Source: Apostichopus japonicus
Lineage: Eukaryota; Echinodermata; Holothuroidea; Aspidochirotida; Stichopodidae
NCBI RefSeq assembly: GCF_037975245.1
Contig: NC_092572.1
Span: forward strand, 20,276,489-20,340,488
Reading direction: 5' to 3'
DNA: 64,000 nucleotides
Numbering within the stretch: the stretch's first letter is position 1; every line of letters starts with the position of its first letter. The translations under genes and the position numbers were made by a program. Shown piece after piece: positions 1 through 11,534 of this stretch. The notes beneath the pieces are model-generated. The model saw only the letters and a program-made list of their open reading frames with translations. It had not been told where the DNA came from and did not search any database.

Positions 1-57
1 ATATTGATCGCGAATAATTTTGACCGAGGAGCGAAAGTTGGAATTAGCTGCCCACCA

Positions 58-123
58 GACCACACATATTCTATCTTAGTTACCACACATATTCTATCTT
101 AGACCACACATATTCTATCTTAG
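58..123. repeat. Three-unit tandem repeat, about 21-24 bp
   Basis: The phrase CCACACATATTCTATCTTAG occurs three times in a row with 1-4 bp between copies. It is a minisatellite-like stretch with no coding sign. Confidence 0.85.
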
Positions 124-504
124 GTACACAGAAGTATACACATCCATGCATTACGTGTAGATATCATCAGATTTTGAATACCATCCAATGTTATAGCTAA
201 GAGAATACATGGTTTGATTGAGTTATTAGAATTTATGAAATAATGGAATAACAATAACACTTTGGCCTGCATTGAGAAGAAACATCAGTTTAGTATTAAA
301 GAAGCATTCTAGAGGCCTAGCATATTTTAATGTTGCAATACTATCTTCAAAACCGGAATTGTTAGACCAAAATGACTATAGCACTCAAATTTTTCATTTA
401 ATGTTGGACTGCATGACATAAATCCGAGGGTAACATTCTGTCTGAACACATCGTTACTGTATGCAACACCAAACACCTGTTAGAACCAATCTACGATGTG
501 TGAG
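124..504. other. No feature seen
   Basis: AT-rich sequence without a convincing reading frame, RNA or repeat. Confidence 0.5.
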
Positions 505-535
505 CAGGGAGTTGTTATTCCATAACAACTCCCTG
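505..535. repeat. Short perfect hairpin, 14-bp arms
   Basis: CAGGGAGTTGTTAT (505-518) is followed after three bases by its exact reverse complement (522-535). The same arm sequence recurs in a hairpin at 4194-4230 and as a single copy near 25914. This suggests transposon termini with almost no interior left. Confidence 0.75.
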
Positions 536-540
536 GTGTG

Positions 541-910
541 AGAGTGTTGTGGTCAAGTGGTTACGCAGTGGACTTGTGATCTATGGTTTGCACTCTCGAG
601 TCCTAACTAGATCATTACTATTTTAACATTGGGCAAGGCACTTTATCTCCATTGCCTCTCTTCACCAAGGTGGATATAATTATGGGGACTTGCGAGGTAA
701 CTTGTAAAATAGTTGTGTGTGCCGGTTTGTGGCTGCACCCTATGGGAAAGTACCCTGGGGACACGTGGATGTGGTGCACTGTGGTGCCCCAGGAGAGATT
801 GATTGAATTGTGCACACTTTGGTGTGTGGGTGTGACGAGTTACCAATAACCAGGGGTTAAGTGTTGTAAAGTCTTGTGAAGGGGGCCTTGGCCTCAAACA
901 AGACTGTTAA
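541..910 (+). mobile_element. tRNA-derived SINE
   Basis: The head resembles a tRNA. An A-box-like TGGTCAAGTGG lies near 550 and a B-box-like CTCTCGAGTCC near 593. A long body follows, beginning around 628 with GGGCAAGGCACTTTATCTCC, which resembles central domains of invertebrate SINEs. The cloverleaf is not intact, so this is a retroposon and not a tRNA gene. The 3' boundary is approximate. Short open frames inside it are incidental. Confidence 0.6.
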
Positions 911-1135
911 CCTTCCACTTGTGTGGGGACTGGGGTTGTAGTCAAATTGGAAGGGAAAATTTCAAGGAATTCTGTAGTCAAATTGGAAGGAAATTACAGT
1001 CGGTTTGCACATTCAAGTCAAACTGTGTCCAGGCAGCTAACCTCATGTAAGCAGCAGTCTCTGTGTACAAACTACTGGTACCATACCGTTTTTTTTTCTG
1101 AAGATAAAAGTAAAGAAAAAACACAAACATAGAAA

Positions 1136-1234
1136 TACACACACATTGGTTCGTTCATTTATCCATTCATTCATTCGTCCGTTCGTTCATTTATCCATTT
1201 ATTTATTTGGGGGTGGGGGTGGGGGGGGGGTTAC
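1136..1234. repeat. ATTC/ATTT microsatellite followed by G tract
   Basis: Degenerate tetranucleotide repeats (TTCATTTATCCATTCATTCA-like) run into a G-rich tract at about 1209-1230. Confidence 0.85.
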
Positions 1235-3190
1235 AATACCACAGTTATTTGTAGCTTAACAGGTTGGGCCGATTGGGAGCATACAGAACAACTAAGCGGA
1301 GGTAACAACTTATTTCTTCTATTAAAAGCTTTAAAATTCATAAAATAGCTGAAGAAAAAGTTGGCAGTGAATATGCGCATTAGGCTTGCCAGTTCGATGC
1401 GGCTGCCAAACAACTGATCTAGAATTAACTATTGTGTTCGTTCTCCAACTCCTATATAGGTAAGACCCTGTAGTATATAGTACTCATAGATCTAAATGCG
1501 AGCCACTATTTCACCTGTTTGCCCTCATCATAAAGAACATATTTTCTTAATTTCTTTCAGATGGTGATGGTCACGTGCAGCATCGGTTGCTAGGGAGGTA
1601 AAGCGCTATTGGTTTAAGCATCGCTGTTGTTTGTGTTCTTGTAATAGAAGCAATGGGATGAACCCTTGGTTATAAAATAGGGCAGAACGCCAGAGAGGGT
1701 AAAGAGGTTAACTTGTCGATTCCCGGGAACTTGTCCAAGAAACCTGACTTCGCGTTAAAGCTACATGATGGGTATTCCGCTGGTAAGAGTTGTGGGGGGG
1801 GGGGGGGAGGAGGGGGGAGGGAAACATGGAAAGAAAGTGGACATGTAAAGAGTGGGTTATCGTTAAACTTGAAAGGCAAAAGGTGACGAAAACGCGCTCG
1901 GCAATTCCTTTACTTTTCATGAATTTATCTTATCACGTTCCCTATGCTTTTTTTGTCTATATAACAATATACCTTTCTCGAGAAAAAGAGGTCATGATGT
2001 GACCATATTATGTTTATTTACCAGCTTTGTTTTGCTTTTAATATATTCGTTTCCTTTTCCGTTTGGACACGCTACAACATGATGTTATATTTTGGACGGA
2101 TATAAAAGCATCAAATAATTTTTTTCCCGGTTAGAACGGAATTCCAACCAGAGACCTCAGCTTTACACAGTGGTGTAGTACTATAAAGGTACTCGCTCTC
2201 GGTGAAAACTGCCAGCTAGGATGCTAAGGTACTGATACTAACACTCAGTGTAAGGTACAGGAAAGCACACGACGAGTACTTTTTAGCATTCCTCTATTGC
2301 AAAAATGACTATAACAGCACTATCTATACGCATGCGTCTCTAGCCCAATATAGCACTAACATTTCTGCTAATCTTGAGATATTCTGAAATTGTAATGCGG
2401 TAACGCACCAGATCAATGAAGGTATCGCACCACAACTAGAGTAGTGCACGTCCGCCTGAGAGGTTAACCATTGTTGGAAAATAGCCCTAAAGTGCCCAAC
2501 TGTGTTGATTTTTTTGGCATTTCCTGAATCATCACCATTCTTGTTTGATGCTTGGATGTTAAAGAGGATGAAATAAACTTCTGATAAAAATCTGGAGGAT
2601 TGAATTAAGGTGATTTGAGGCATTTTAAAAATCTTGGGTGAAACAAGAAGATTCTGCAGTGACAGCTGGCTGATGGGAAGGGGGGAGCACTATGATAAAA
2701 CTTTGAGCTAAAAATCTCAACGGTCATTGTGGCAAAAGTTGAATATTTTATGATATCTCAGGGTTTCCCTAACTTTACCTCCTGTGTTCCATGTTTAATT
2801 TGAATGATTCTACTGCTTTTTACTTTTGAATATGTTAGTTTTATGCATTACACATGGTGGAAGTTTCTCCGTATCTTGTCCGTATTGACAGGAGGGCTGT
2901 ACATCTGTCAAAGCGATGCATCGTAGATCTCCTCCATATGCCAAGGGATATATTATTCAATCGAATTATATCATGGGTTTGATGTTGCTACTATAGAAGA
3001 CAGGACAGCAGTGTACAAGCTATAAGCAAGCGTACACAATTATACATCCACTGAATGGGTTTGAATTGTTTTAAATTGTTTAAGATTGAATAATGCATCA
3101 ATTTATATACATAATTGCAAATATATATAATAGCTTTACATTTTACTGTTTACATACCACTTTAATATTTATCGGCCATAAACCACTTTT
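1235..3190. other. No gene seen; G-rich tract at 1789-1820
   Basis: No recognisable protein, splice-bounded exon or RNA. A G/A tract near 1789-1820 could form a G-quadruplex. Open frames here are short and lack family motifs. Confidence 0.5.
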
Positions 3191-3204
3191 CTTCAAAATT
3201 GTAT

Positions 3205-3425
3205 AAAAAACCTTCCAGCCTCCACCGGGATTCGAACCGGAGCCTCCGACTTTATGTGCGGACACGCTTAACCAACACACCGGGAAAAAATCCACTTCAC
3301 TACCGGTTTCGTCCTTTTGGAACTCACCAGGTCTACCAAATTGAACAAATTGATATTGAAAATATTAAAAATAGTGAAAAAATTCCAGTCTCCAACTGGA
3401 TTCGAACCCGGACCATAAAGGGATT
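3205..3425 (-). mobile_element. tRNA-derived SINE-like pair, minus strand
   Basis: On the minus strand there are two tRNA-like 3' halves with near-consensus B boxes (GGTTCGAATCC at about 3226-3236 and 3391-3402). Each is followed by a similar TGGAGRCTGGAA segment. The upstream half also has an A-box-like TTGGTTAAGCG and a T-arm that pairs. The anticodon arm is distorted, so these are SINE heads or tRNA pseudogenes. Two similar units in the same direction suggest a dimeric or tandem insertion. Confidence 0.6.
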
Positions 3426-3892
3426 ATACTGACGCAAAACTGATTTATTTGCGATTCATTTCTTGATTTTATGATTTGAGCTCCTTTTTCTCATTACTAG
3501 CTCTATACAACCAAATGCAGACACAAAGTATACGAACGTCGTGGTCTCTGAAGAAGAAAATTTGGCTCCATGTCCTGAAACACATGCAGCAGGACTATGG
3601 TTTCATTGGTTTGTAATTGCATGTGCCGTGTTTGCGACTGTTTGGTTACTCTAGTGGATCACATACACTATATTCCATAACTATCTCTAAAAATTGCTAC
3701 CCGTGTTTTCGTAGAGTTCATTGAAGCCTAATTTTTTCCCCTTTTCTCGTTTTGTGCACAGCGTCCATTATCCAATGAACTTTTCAAATACACTTTGAAC
3801 ATATTTCCTGCTAGAAGTATTCTTGGCATTCTGCCATTTATTCATTGATGAGTTTGCGACAACTTTGATATAGCGATAGAGTATCTCCTTAA

Positions 3893-4508
3893 AGCAGCAT
3901 TTTGCGTTGGGTGGCTTTTTTCCACTTTTTTAACATGTGCATCGATTTTTTTACATGTATCAATCATAAAACAGCAATCTAAGATACCATCCAAGTTTCA
4001 CCCTGCCAAGAGCGTTAATTAGCGAGTAATTAACGATTTATGTCGATAAATGAGAAGAGTGTCCTCGACAAATTTCACAGTTAAAATTAATCGCATACAA
4101 TTCCGCCAAACCCACTAGTTTGAATTCAACCAATCAGAGATGCAGGTTTAGTTATGAGCCGTTGCTAAAAATAGATTCAAGACTTCGCGTTGGTTGTACC
4201 AGGGAGTTGTTATGCAACTCCCTGGTACAACTGCCATATAGACTGTACACAAATCAAGCGTGGTGTTATATTACGTATCTGTCAATGACGTTCGTAGAGT
4301 TTAAATATTCATATTATGGGCGAGGTTTATTAGGTTCCCAACGGAAAATATCTTGGAGAACAACAAAGTTGAAAGTTGCAAATTTTTCGACTTTTATGCC
4401 ACCATTTGAAGTAAAATATAAATAGATTAGCTAGTTATGTATGTCGTTATGGCAAAGTGGAATCAGTGAGGTTGAGAAAAATCGTAGAAAAGGACGCAAA
4501 ATGCTGCT
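3893..4508. mobile_element. TTAA-flanked MITE with 15-bp perfect TIRs
   Basis: AGCAGCATTTTGCGT begins at 3893 and its exact reverse complement ends at 4508. Each end abuts a TTAA (3889-3892 and 4509-4512), which is the target duplication known for piggyBac and Kolobok elements. No transposase is present, so the element is non-autonomous. It contains the 16-bp hairpin at 4194-4230. The short open frame inside (about 4120-4425) has no family motif and is not called a gene. Confidence 0.85.
4194..4230. repeat. Perfect 16-bp hairpin
   Basis: TTGTACCAGGGAGTTG (4194-4209) and its exact reverse complement (4215-4230) are separated by five bases. The core CAGGGAGTTGTTAT matches the arms of the hairpin at 505-535. 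Confidence 0.85.
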
Positions 4509-4670
4509 TTAACTGGGATTACCCTTACTATAAGATCCTACGTGCGTGAAAATCAATATTTTAACATCTGTCGACTTACGAATTCAACATAAGCTCACCC
4601 TTAAAACTGTTAACGTAAAATATTTGTCACAAAATTACAAGTGCTAAGACTAACATATATTTCATAACGT

Positions 4671-4909
4671 GGAGTGTTAGCTCAGTGGTTAACGGCGGTG
4701 CTTTCCAATCATAAGGTCCCGGTTCGAGTCACTCCAAGATTAATGTATGTCGTCCAGTTACAGAGTTGTTGACAATTGACAATTCATAATCATGGACGTT
4801 AAATATGAATGTAAGAGACTGACTTCGGTCAGCTTGCGGCTTTGATAAGCCAATGAGGCTTCTTCGCGAGTTCCTGCTTGCAGGAGGATCTAAAATACAT
4901 ACATACAAA
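4671..4909 (+). mobile_element. tRNA-derived SINE with ATAC tail
   Basis: The head (4671-4737) has A box TTAGCTCAGTGG and B box GGTTCGAGTC. The T-stem 3' strand is missing, so it is not a functional tRNA. The body includes a GACTGACTTCGGTCAGC hairpin and ends in an ATACATACATACAAA tail, typical of SINE 3' ends. The tail and intact promoter boxes suggest a fairly complete copy. No clear target duplication was found. Confidence 0.75.
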
Positions 4910-5815
4910 TCATATTTAATTATTAACCACTTAATAGTGGCGGTTTCAACAAGCTTGATAAGGTAGTGCTGATTCCTACTTTCAGTAATGTTCCACTATG
5001 AATGCACAGTTAAACAAAATAATAATAATAGGTGCAAGTCAAAATGATAAGTTTCTTTGAAAGATTATAATAATAAAATAGGAAGTTAAAAGCACGAAAA
5101 TTTTATGAAGAAAAACATGAAATTCTGGAATTTGTCTTTGTTTTGTTGAAAATACTGAACTGGAACATTGGACTTTGTGGTACAGAATGCAAATGTGAGT
5201 GTAACATTGCTCGGGACGTTTAGAACTGATTTTGTGGGTTTACTCTCTTTAATCCTAGTCACAGTTCCCACTGTCCTTCAAAGTCTTTGTAATCTCCACC
5301 CCACCTACCCCATACCTACTCCCAGATTAGACCCTCGTCCGGCGCCTCTGAATACATTGTCTTGTGTTCGATTAAACAATGTACTTTTGTTATCTCGCAT
5401 AAATGTCATTGTTGTGTTTTTGTTGTCAGTTCTATTTGTTGTGTTTTACAAACTGTTCCATTCACAGCGTGAAAGTGCATGTGTTTATGTGTTCGCTATA
5501 TCTTAACCTCCAACATTACCTTAATGTAATGCCGATATTATTTAGGTCTACACGTGAGGCAATTGAGGCACCCCCACTATCCCGGCAGGGGGTATCTCGC
5601 TTCTCGACATATTGGCTAACATCATGTTGTTTTGTGTAACCTTGAACCTGATCATGCGTAGTATCTATTCCTCTTCGAAGGGACTCGTGAAAAGCACGTG
5701 ACGTAACACAGTCATATGACTGGGGTTAAGGGTGCAACAATTTATATATTGTAATATTTTGCGACAACAGATCTAAACTCCTCGTTGTTGGGAAAAGGAC
5801 AAGTTGTTAACATCC

Positions 5816-5890
5816 GATTTTGATGGTAATAGTGCAAACATCCAGTATAGGTGTTTCTTTCATTACGTTTGCACTATTACCATCAACATC
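5816..5890. repeat. Long hairpin, 19-bp perfect stem
   Basis: TGATGGTAATAGTGCAAAC (5821-5839) pairs perfectly with 5867-5885 across a 27-base loop. With one mismatch the stem extends to 24 bp (5816-5839 with 5867-5890). It could be a foldback MITE remnant or a small-RNA hairpin. Confidence 0.8.
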
Positions 5891-8457
5891 ATAATGTATT
5901 GAAATTCTGACCCTGAGCAGGTGAGGATCCGGGGGTTGGTTACGTGGGTTGGGGTGAGGAGTAAACCTCTCTTTCAAACCCACACAAAAAATTAGTACTT
6001 AGCACACCTTGCATGTAGACCTAACAATGGATCCCATTTATAGCCTAACGATGCCTCAGAATATACAACATTTTCGCACTATATGGAGGGTTTCAACGAT
6101 CCCAGGACCATATCTCTTCTTTTTAAAATCCTAAATCCACCCATGCTGAGAATTCTATTGAGCAACTAAACAACTGCCTGATACAAAACATGAACACGAA
6201 ACAAACGCATAGCAACAAGTGTCACACCCTCGGTAGGTATATGGAGACATTCGGTCAAATGTTAACTCCCAGAATCCAATCCGCCATGAAAAACGTTAAG
6301 ATCACTTGTTCTATTTGTTATCCGAAAAGAACTTTATGACTCAACGTGTTTCATCCTTTTTGCAATTTAAAGCAATATGTTGTTTAGAATAGGCATATTT
6401 TTTTTCTGACCAATTCTGACCAATCTTTTCAAGAGTACTACCATGGATGCGCCCCTCCCCCTTCCTATATATTTATTTATATATTGATCATTGCAAATAC
6501 GTATATACATCTTAATTGGCACAATTTTAACAAACGGACTTCTTTAAATTTCCCTGCTGGTTCTTCATTCACCAATCAGGTGGATGAAACACTCACAACA
6601 GTCACCCACTCACACCCAACGAGCCTAAGGTCCTCATAGCGGGTCACCAAAGGTCACCCCGTAACTAGTAATTCTGCGAAATTTTACTTACATATTGGCA
6701 ATAAGTCAACACAGCCCTGAATATGGCTGCCAAGTATTGAGAAGTGATTCCATATAAATAAAATAGTTATAAAACGGTGAGTGGTTTCTGTTTTTCCACA
6801 TTCGAGATATGTAGGCGTTACCATACATGTATCTCAAGCCAAGGTATAAGGATATGTTTGTGTAACGATGGTTTTCGAGAGCGCAACATATACCACAGGT
6901 GGGATACGTAACTTGTTTGTATTGAGTTGAGATAATGTTGCATTAAATAACGATTTCTGGTGACACCTCGTGTTTTGGATTTGTACCTGTCTTATAACTT
7001 TCAGCGCACGTCATTGGAAATTCGTTTGATTTAATGACGTAATAACAATTTCACTATTTCGTCGGGAAGAAAAAATAATAACAAAGTGTTTGTAAGTTTG
7101 TGTTATAACTGAAGACGATTTACCAACACAGTCCCGTTAATGCCTTCTGACTGTCTAGTCTTTCGGACCCATTCGCTTCGTAATTTATCAAAGGACGCGA
7201 ATAATATTTAATATAGTGTGTAATATTATCATTACCAAAAACTTGTGCTGGTCAAAACCGAAGGATAAAACAAAAGCCTAGGTTGCATGGATTTAATGTA
7301 GACAACAAATCTGAATTCATCTCAACGCACAGTTTACCCGCGGACTGCCAAGCACTAAGCCTCCCTGGAACCTTTGTAACAGAGGGTATTTCACCAACTT
7401 TCACAGGTAGGACGTAATTCATTGGTTTGTTAATATGTAGTTTACAACGGAAGGGAGGTGAAGGACATGGGAGGGGCAGGGACAAGGGAGGGGCAGGGGA
7501 GGAGGGGAGGGATTGAAGATTCTGTACGGTCACAACTGCGTATAGATTATGTGATATAATCACCGTGTATGAATGTGTATACATAATTATATCGCCGCAA
7601 TATCGCAATGTAAAACGTAGATCAGGTTCACTCATTAAAGTATTCCTATATTATTATTATTATTATTGTACTGAGCTCGTTGTACCTTTGCCGTCCACAC
7701 TGGATGTGACATAGGGTATATCCATGGAATGTGTTGTATGTATCCATCAGAAAGAGGTATCCAATTTTGTTGAGCATTATTCTTTTGAATATACAGGAAT
7801 AATACCTTTATACACAGCTTAACATACATTTACTGAATTATATTATTTCTCGACAAATGGCATAATTTATCATCGTCGCTCCACACACCCTCTTCCCGTT
7901 GTCCGCTCTCAGAACATCGCTCTGCACGAATCTGTTCTGGGAGATATAGGAGAATAAATGAGTCTGGCAGTATAAATATACGGTTAACCGATGAAATAAC
8001 TGGTAATTTCATTGGAATATATTGTGAAATGTGCAGACATGTCCCATGCAGCCAGTAATAATCATTACTGCAGTGTCCATTGTCCATTGGGCTGAAGTAG
8101 TTGACTTGCGTCCTCTATTGGATAAGTTTTCTTTGGTCATAAAAGAGGGCTATATTTCGTTATTCTAGTGAAGCTGAGAGATATAAAGCACTGCTCCCGA
8201 ATGCGCGCGGTTTATAATATGAATTACAATGGATAGAGCGTTCAGGCAAGTGTTGACCAACCACTGAGGATGTTTTATCTGGATCACGAGACTTTATTTA
8301 TGCTCGTCCACCAAACTACCTTCCCTCACACAAAGAGCGGAAAAAGCAGAAAGATAAGACCCCCTGCATTCAGCAACAAGAGAGGTTGATATAGCCAAGA
8401 AAACATTCACATGAATCACATTGCACCCGATACTCATAACTGGTATAACTACTGTGC

Positions 8458-8555
8458 ATGTCCTGTAACACATGTAACCGTGTTACGAACACAAAGTAGT
8501 AATTACTGATGCACGGTTGTGGGACATGAACAGTAGTTGCTGTACCAACCATTAA
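8458..8555. repeat. Dispersed direct repeat, copy 1
   Basis: About 95 bp starting CATGTCCTGTAACACATGTA recur with roughly 90% identity at 8830-8925. The shared core includes CACGGTTGTGGGACATGAAC. Confidence 0.75.
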
Positions 8556-8829
8556 GTGCGAGTTCATTAATACGCGATTCTAAATTGAAGTCGTATCTAA
8601 TCGTTTTATGCTATAAGTAGGTTTTTGGATATACCCGAACATGGCCTATCTTCATTCTCGGTATGACGAATTTGTCGTAATTTAAAGAGAGCTGTGAACT
8701 GGAATCAAGCGGTACCGTACCTCCTTTACTTCATCGCTTAGACATTCTCATCTTCATAGACTCCTTGTCCAGTCGCACAGTTATTTTTCTTATATGGGAA
8801 CAAGTTAACAGCTTTGCAGTTGTTACAGT

Positions 8830-8925
8830 GCCACATGTAACACATGTTACCGTGTTACGAATACAAAGTAGTAGTTAATGATACACGGTTGTGGGACATG
8901 AACAGTAGTTACTGTACCAGCTATG
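8830..8925. repeat. Dispersed direct repeat, copy 2
   Basis: Second copy of the 8458-8555 unit in the same orientation, about 370 bp downstream. It shares GTGTTACGAAYACAAAGTAG and CACGGTTGTGGGACATGAAC. Confidence 0.75.
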
Positions 8926-9694
8926 AGTAATGGCTGCACATTTAAAGGATAACAAAAAGATAAGGACGACCCCTTACTGATCCACCCCCTGGAACAAAGA
9001 ATCGAGGGATTAGCCAGTCAAAATATATTACATTCAATTAATCTTATTTCGAGTTAGGGACAAGGTATTGAGATGATTTTTTTCGACTGACAGAGTGGAC
9101 TATTTAGCTCTTCCGTATCAGTTGACATATCTGAATATCTCTGTGATGAAGTGTAGATCAGCATTTGGGTTATTACATAATGATTGGTCCAAACTCTGAG
9201 AGATTTGGGGACCCCATCACATTTTGTGTTATTACATTACCTTTAATGGGAATATTCGAACAGTAACAAGCAAAATAAAGATACCACGACACAATATATA
9301 TTGGCCAAACCTTGAAATGTAGCGCCCTCTTACAATAGATATGACTATACAAAAACACGATTTAATGTTTATACAAGAACGCCCTCTCTTACCATATGTT
9401 CCTGTAAATGTTTAGTCTTGTATTCACTGTTCCGTTTTCCCCACATATTTGAAGCATGCAATGTTATTGTAGCTGTATATTTCACGGTTAATTTTGTAGC
9501 TGTATTTGAAGCTACATTTTATTTGCCACATACGTTAGCTGCATACAACGGTCGATTTAAGCAAAGTGACGTATATCTACTCAAGTATTTCAAAGTTGTC
9601 AACCGATTATTTTAATTTAAAAGTTCAGGCGCTGTAACTGCTGAAACCGACCTTATCAAAACTACTAACTGTCTTTCTTACTTTTTACAGAAAA

Positions 9695-10849
9695 ATGACA
9701 CTGATCGATGAGTCCTTCGATAATCCCGTCTACTCTTCTGATGCGGAGAGGCAGGACAATGAGGATGGACGACAAGACGAAGCAAAGATAGAAGCACCCA
9801 AAGAGGAAGCTGCGACCGAAGCTACCGTCGAAGTAAGCTCTCACGAAGAGAAAGAACTCAAAATTCAAAGTGACATCGACTTGGAGAGAGCTGCACACAA
9901 CGTCGGTTTCGTCGGCACATTGAGGAAGACGACGAAAGTCATCCGAGACCGTCGAGGACTGTTGATCGCCGCTCTTGCCGCGTTCTTCTACTCTGCGAAG
10001 AGTATGTTCATCGATGTTCTCACTATTACAGTAGATCCATTCCAAGCCGTTGTCATGGTGATGCCTATGATGTTCATTGTTTCCTTTTCGGTACTCGCTA
10101 TCAAGCGCATACCACCACCGAAAACAGTTCGTCAGTACGTTTGGTTGTTCCTCGGTGGATGCGCGGTCTCGTCATATCTCTCCACCTTCTCCTTTTCTCT
10201 CTCCTACCTGGAGGTTGCCGACTCGGTAACTATCCTATATGCCTCTCTCATCTTTGTCGGTGTCCTAAGCTGGATAATTCTCAAAGAGAAACTATTAATA
10301 ATCGACTTTATCTTCGCCCTTATTTCATTCGCAGGCGTCATTTTCATATCTCGTCCGCACTTTATCTTTGGAAACAAGAAGGATGACACCACAGAAGACC
10401 AGACCAAACTACTCATCGGAGTCGGTTTTGCACTCGCGGCGGCGTTTTCCGTCTCGATGTCGTTCACTATCTTTCGCAAACATTCTCAGCTTGGCATCCA
10501 AACGTTCATGTCCGTTTTCTGTAGCGCTGTTGTAGGCACGATCACAAATGCGCTGATTTGCACCGCACTGAGCCGGTGGCAGGTGCCATCCTTACAAGAG
10601 TGGTTGCTGGCCACTGCGGCAGGCTTTTGCTACATATCAGCTCAGGGGTCGCTGTTTATCTCTCTGTCGATGGAAACTGCTACGTTTGTCAACATCGTTA
10701 TGACGGTAGAGATCGTCTTTGCATTCATCTGGCAGTTTTGGTTTCTAAGTGTGTCGCCATCGTGGACATCATACGTCGGTGCCACCTTGGTTATCATTTC
10801 TTGCGTAGGAATAACTATAAAGAAGAAAACGTCAGACAATCAACACTAA
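9695..10849 (+). CDS. EamA/DMT-superfamily transporter, SLC35G-like
   Basis: A 384-residue protein read from one uninterrupted exon. An acidic N-terminal cytoplasmic region (about 1-85, rich in E/D/K) is followed by about ten hydrophobic segments from residue ~88 to ~375, in the two-times-five arrangement of the drug/metabolite transporter (EamA) fold. The first half carries YLEVADSVTILYAS and the second half ends in a basic IKKK tail. Both resemble SLC35G1-type proteins. Family members are multipass membrane proteins; the substrate here is unknown. The start is the ATG four bases after a strong acceptor (TTCTTACTTTTTACAG ending at 9690), so an upstream 5'UTR exon is expected. Length and hydropathy suit a complete protein, and no frame break is seen. 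Confidence 0.88.
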   Translation: MTLIDESFDNPVYSSDAERQDNEDGRQDEAKIEAPKEEAATEATVEVSSHEEKELKIQSDIDLERAAHNVGFVGTLRKTTKVIRDRRGLLIAALAAFFYSAKSMFIDVLTITVDPFQAVVMVMPMMFIVSFSVLAIKRIPPPKTVRQYVWLFLGGCAVSSYLSTFSFSLSYLEVADSVTILYASLIFVGVLSWIILKEKLLIIDFIFALISFAGVIFISRPHFIFGNKKDDTTEDQTKLLIGVGFALAAAFSVSMSFTIFRKHSQLGIQTFMSVFCSAVVGTITNALICTALSRWQVPSLQEWLLATAAGFCYISAQGSLFISLSMETATFVNIVMTVEIVFAFIWQFWFLSVSPSWTSYVGATLVIISCVGITIKKKTSDNQH

Positions 10850-11134
10850 TGAGAAATGACTTCGCGGAAAATGTCGATTGCTACGTTTAAAAGTTTCCTA
10901 TATTTCCATTATACATATTATTTTTTTAATTCTTAAATTTTAATACTAATTGGATCAGAAAGGAGGAATGCAGAGGTGAAAGAAACTACAAAAATTATTT
11001 CGAAAACAAAAGCACAATGCTACAACAAAAAAAGGAAGAAAACTCCGTTATTATTTATAAATTGGAAAATAAAAGGGTTGTGTTTGCTGCATTAATAGAG
11101 ATCCCATTTGTTTAGAAATATGTATCAATGTTGT
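10850..11134 (+). other. Transporter 3' UTR candidate
   Basis: AT-rich sequence after the stop codon with no other frame. A canonical AATAAA lies at 11068-11073. Confidence 0.5.
11068..11073 (+). terminator. Candidate poly(A) signal AATAAA
   Basis: Canonical hexamer 219 bases after the transporter stop codon, on the same strand. In AT-rich DNA it could occur by chance. Confidence 0.4.
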
Positions 11135-11490
11135 AGACCCATGGTGAAGCAGATCTAAAACTCTTCATTGATGACATAAACTCGTTTCTGCACACAATCA
11201 AATCCACTGCAGAGGTTTCTAGGCACGATGTTCACTTTCTGGACACCATTGTGAGCGCCCTCAAAACAGACTTGTTAAATAAACCCACGAACAAGCGCAA
11301 CAACATCTTATCAAGCAGTTGCCATACGCTACATTGTACCAGAAACATTCCATACAGTCAAGCGTTGCTCATCTGAAGCAGATTTTGATTCGCACATCAT
11401 GGAACTCTCTGACTGTCTGTCTGACCATATTTTCGGGGTTCTACAGAACATGCCAACAAAAAGGCAAAAATCAAAGCCTGCACTGAAACA
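11135..11490 (+). pseudogene. Penelope-like element RT C-terminal fragment
   Basis: Conceptual translation gives FIDDINSFL...HDVHFLDTIV, then KPTNKRNNILSSSCH, HCTRNIPYSQAL and, after a frame break, SSEADFDSHIMELSDCLS. This order (FLD, KPT-N, SSCHP-like, IPYSQ, acidic-F-H-EL) is characteristic of the C-terminal reverse transcriptase region of Penelope-like elements. There is no upstream RT core and no GIY-YIG endonuclease follows; the sequence runs into an AT microsatellite. It is a 5'- and 3'-truncated relic with at least one frameshift near 11365. Confidence 0.75.
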
Positions 11491-11534
11491 TTGACGTACT
11501 AAACTTGTCAAACCAGGTTCCAAAAGGGTACGAT

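Larger units (their letters stand above)
4910..9690. other. No gene seen; hairpin and dispersed repeats
   Basis: No exon or protein family is recognised. The open frames at about 5168-5506 and 7252-7635 are low-complexity or lack motifs. Structures worth noting are listed separately: the hairpin at 5816-5890 and the direct repeat at 8458-8555 / 8830-8925. The 3' end of this stretch should contain the transporter gene's upstream intron and promoter, because a splice acceptor ends at 9690. Confidence 0.5.

Noticed and set aside
4671-4737. tRNA gene
   Set aside because: A and B boxes are present but the T-stem cannot pair and a SINE body and tail follow.
5168-5506. 112-codon hydrophobic frame
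   Set aside because: No start context, splice signals or family motif; composition typical of AT-rich DNA.
7252-7635. 127-codon minus-strand frame
   Set aside because: Contains a G/A-rich low-complexity stretch and no recognisable domain.
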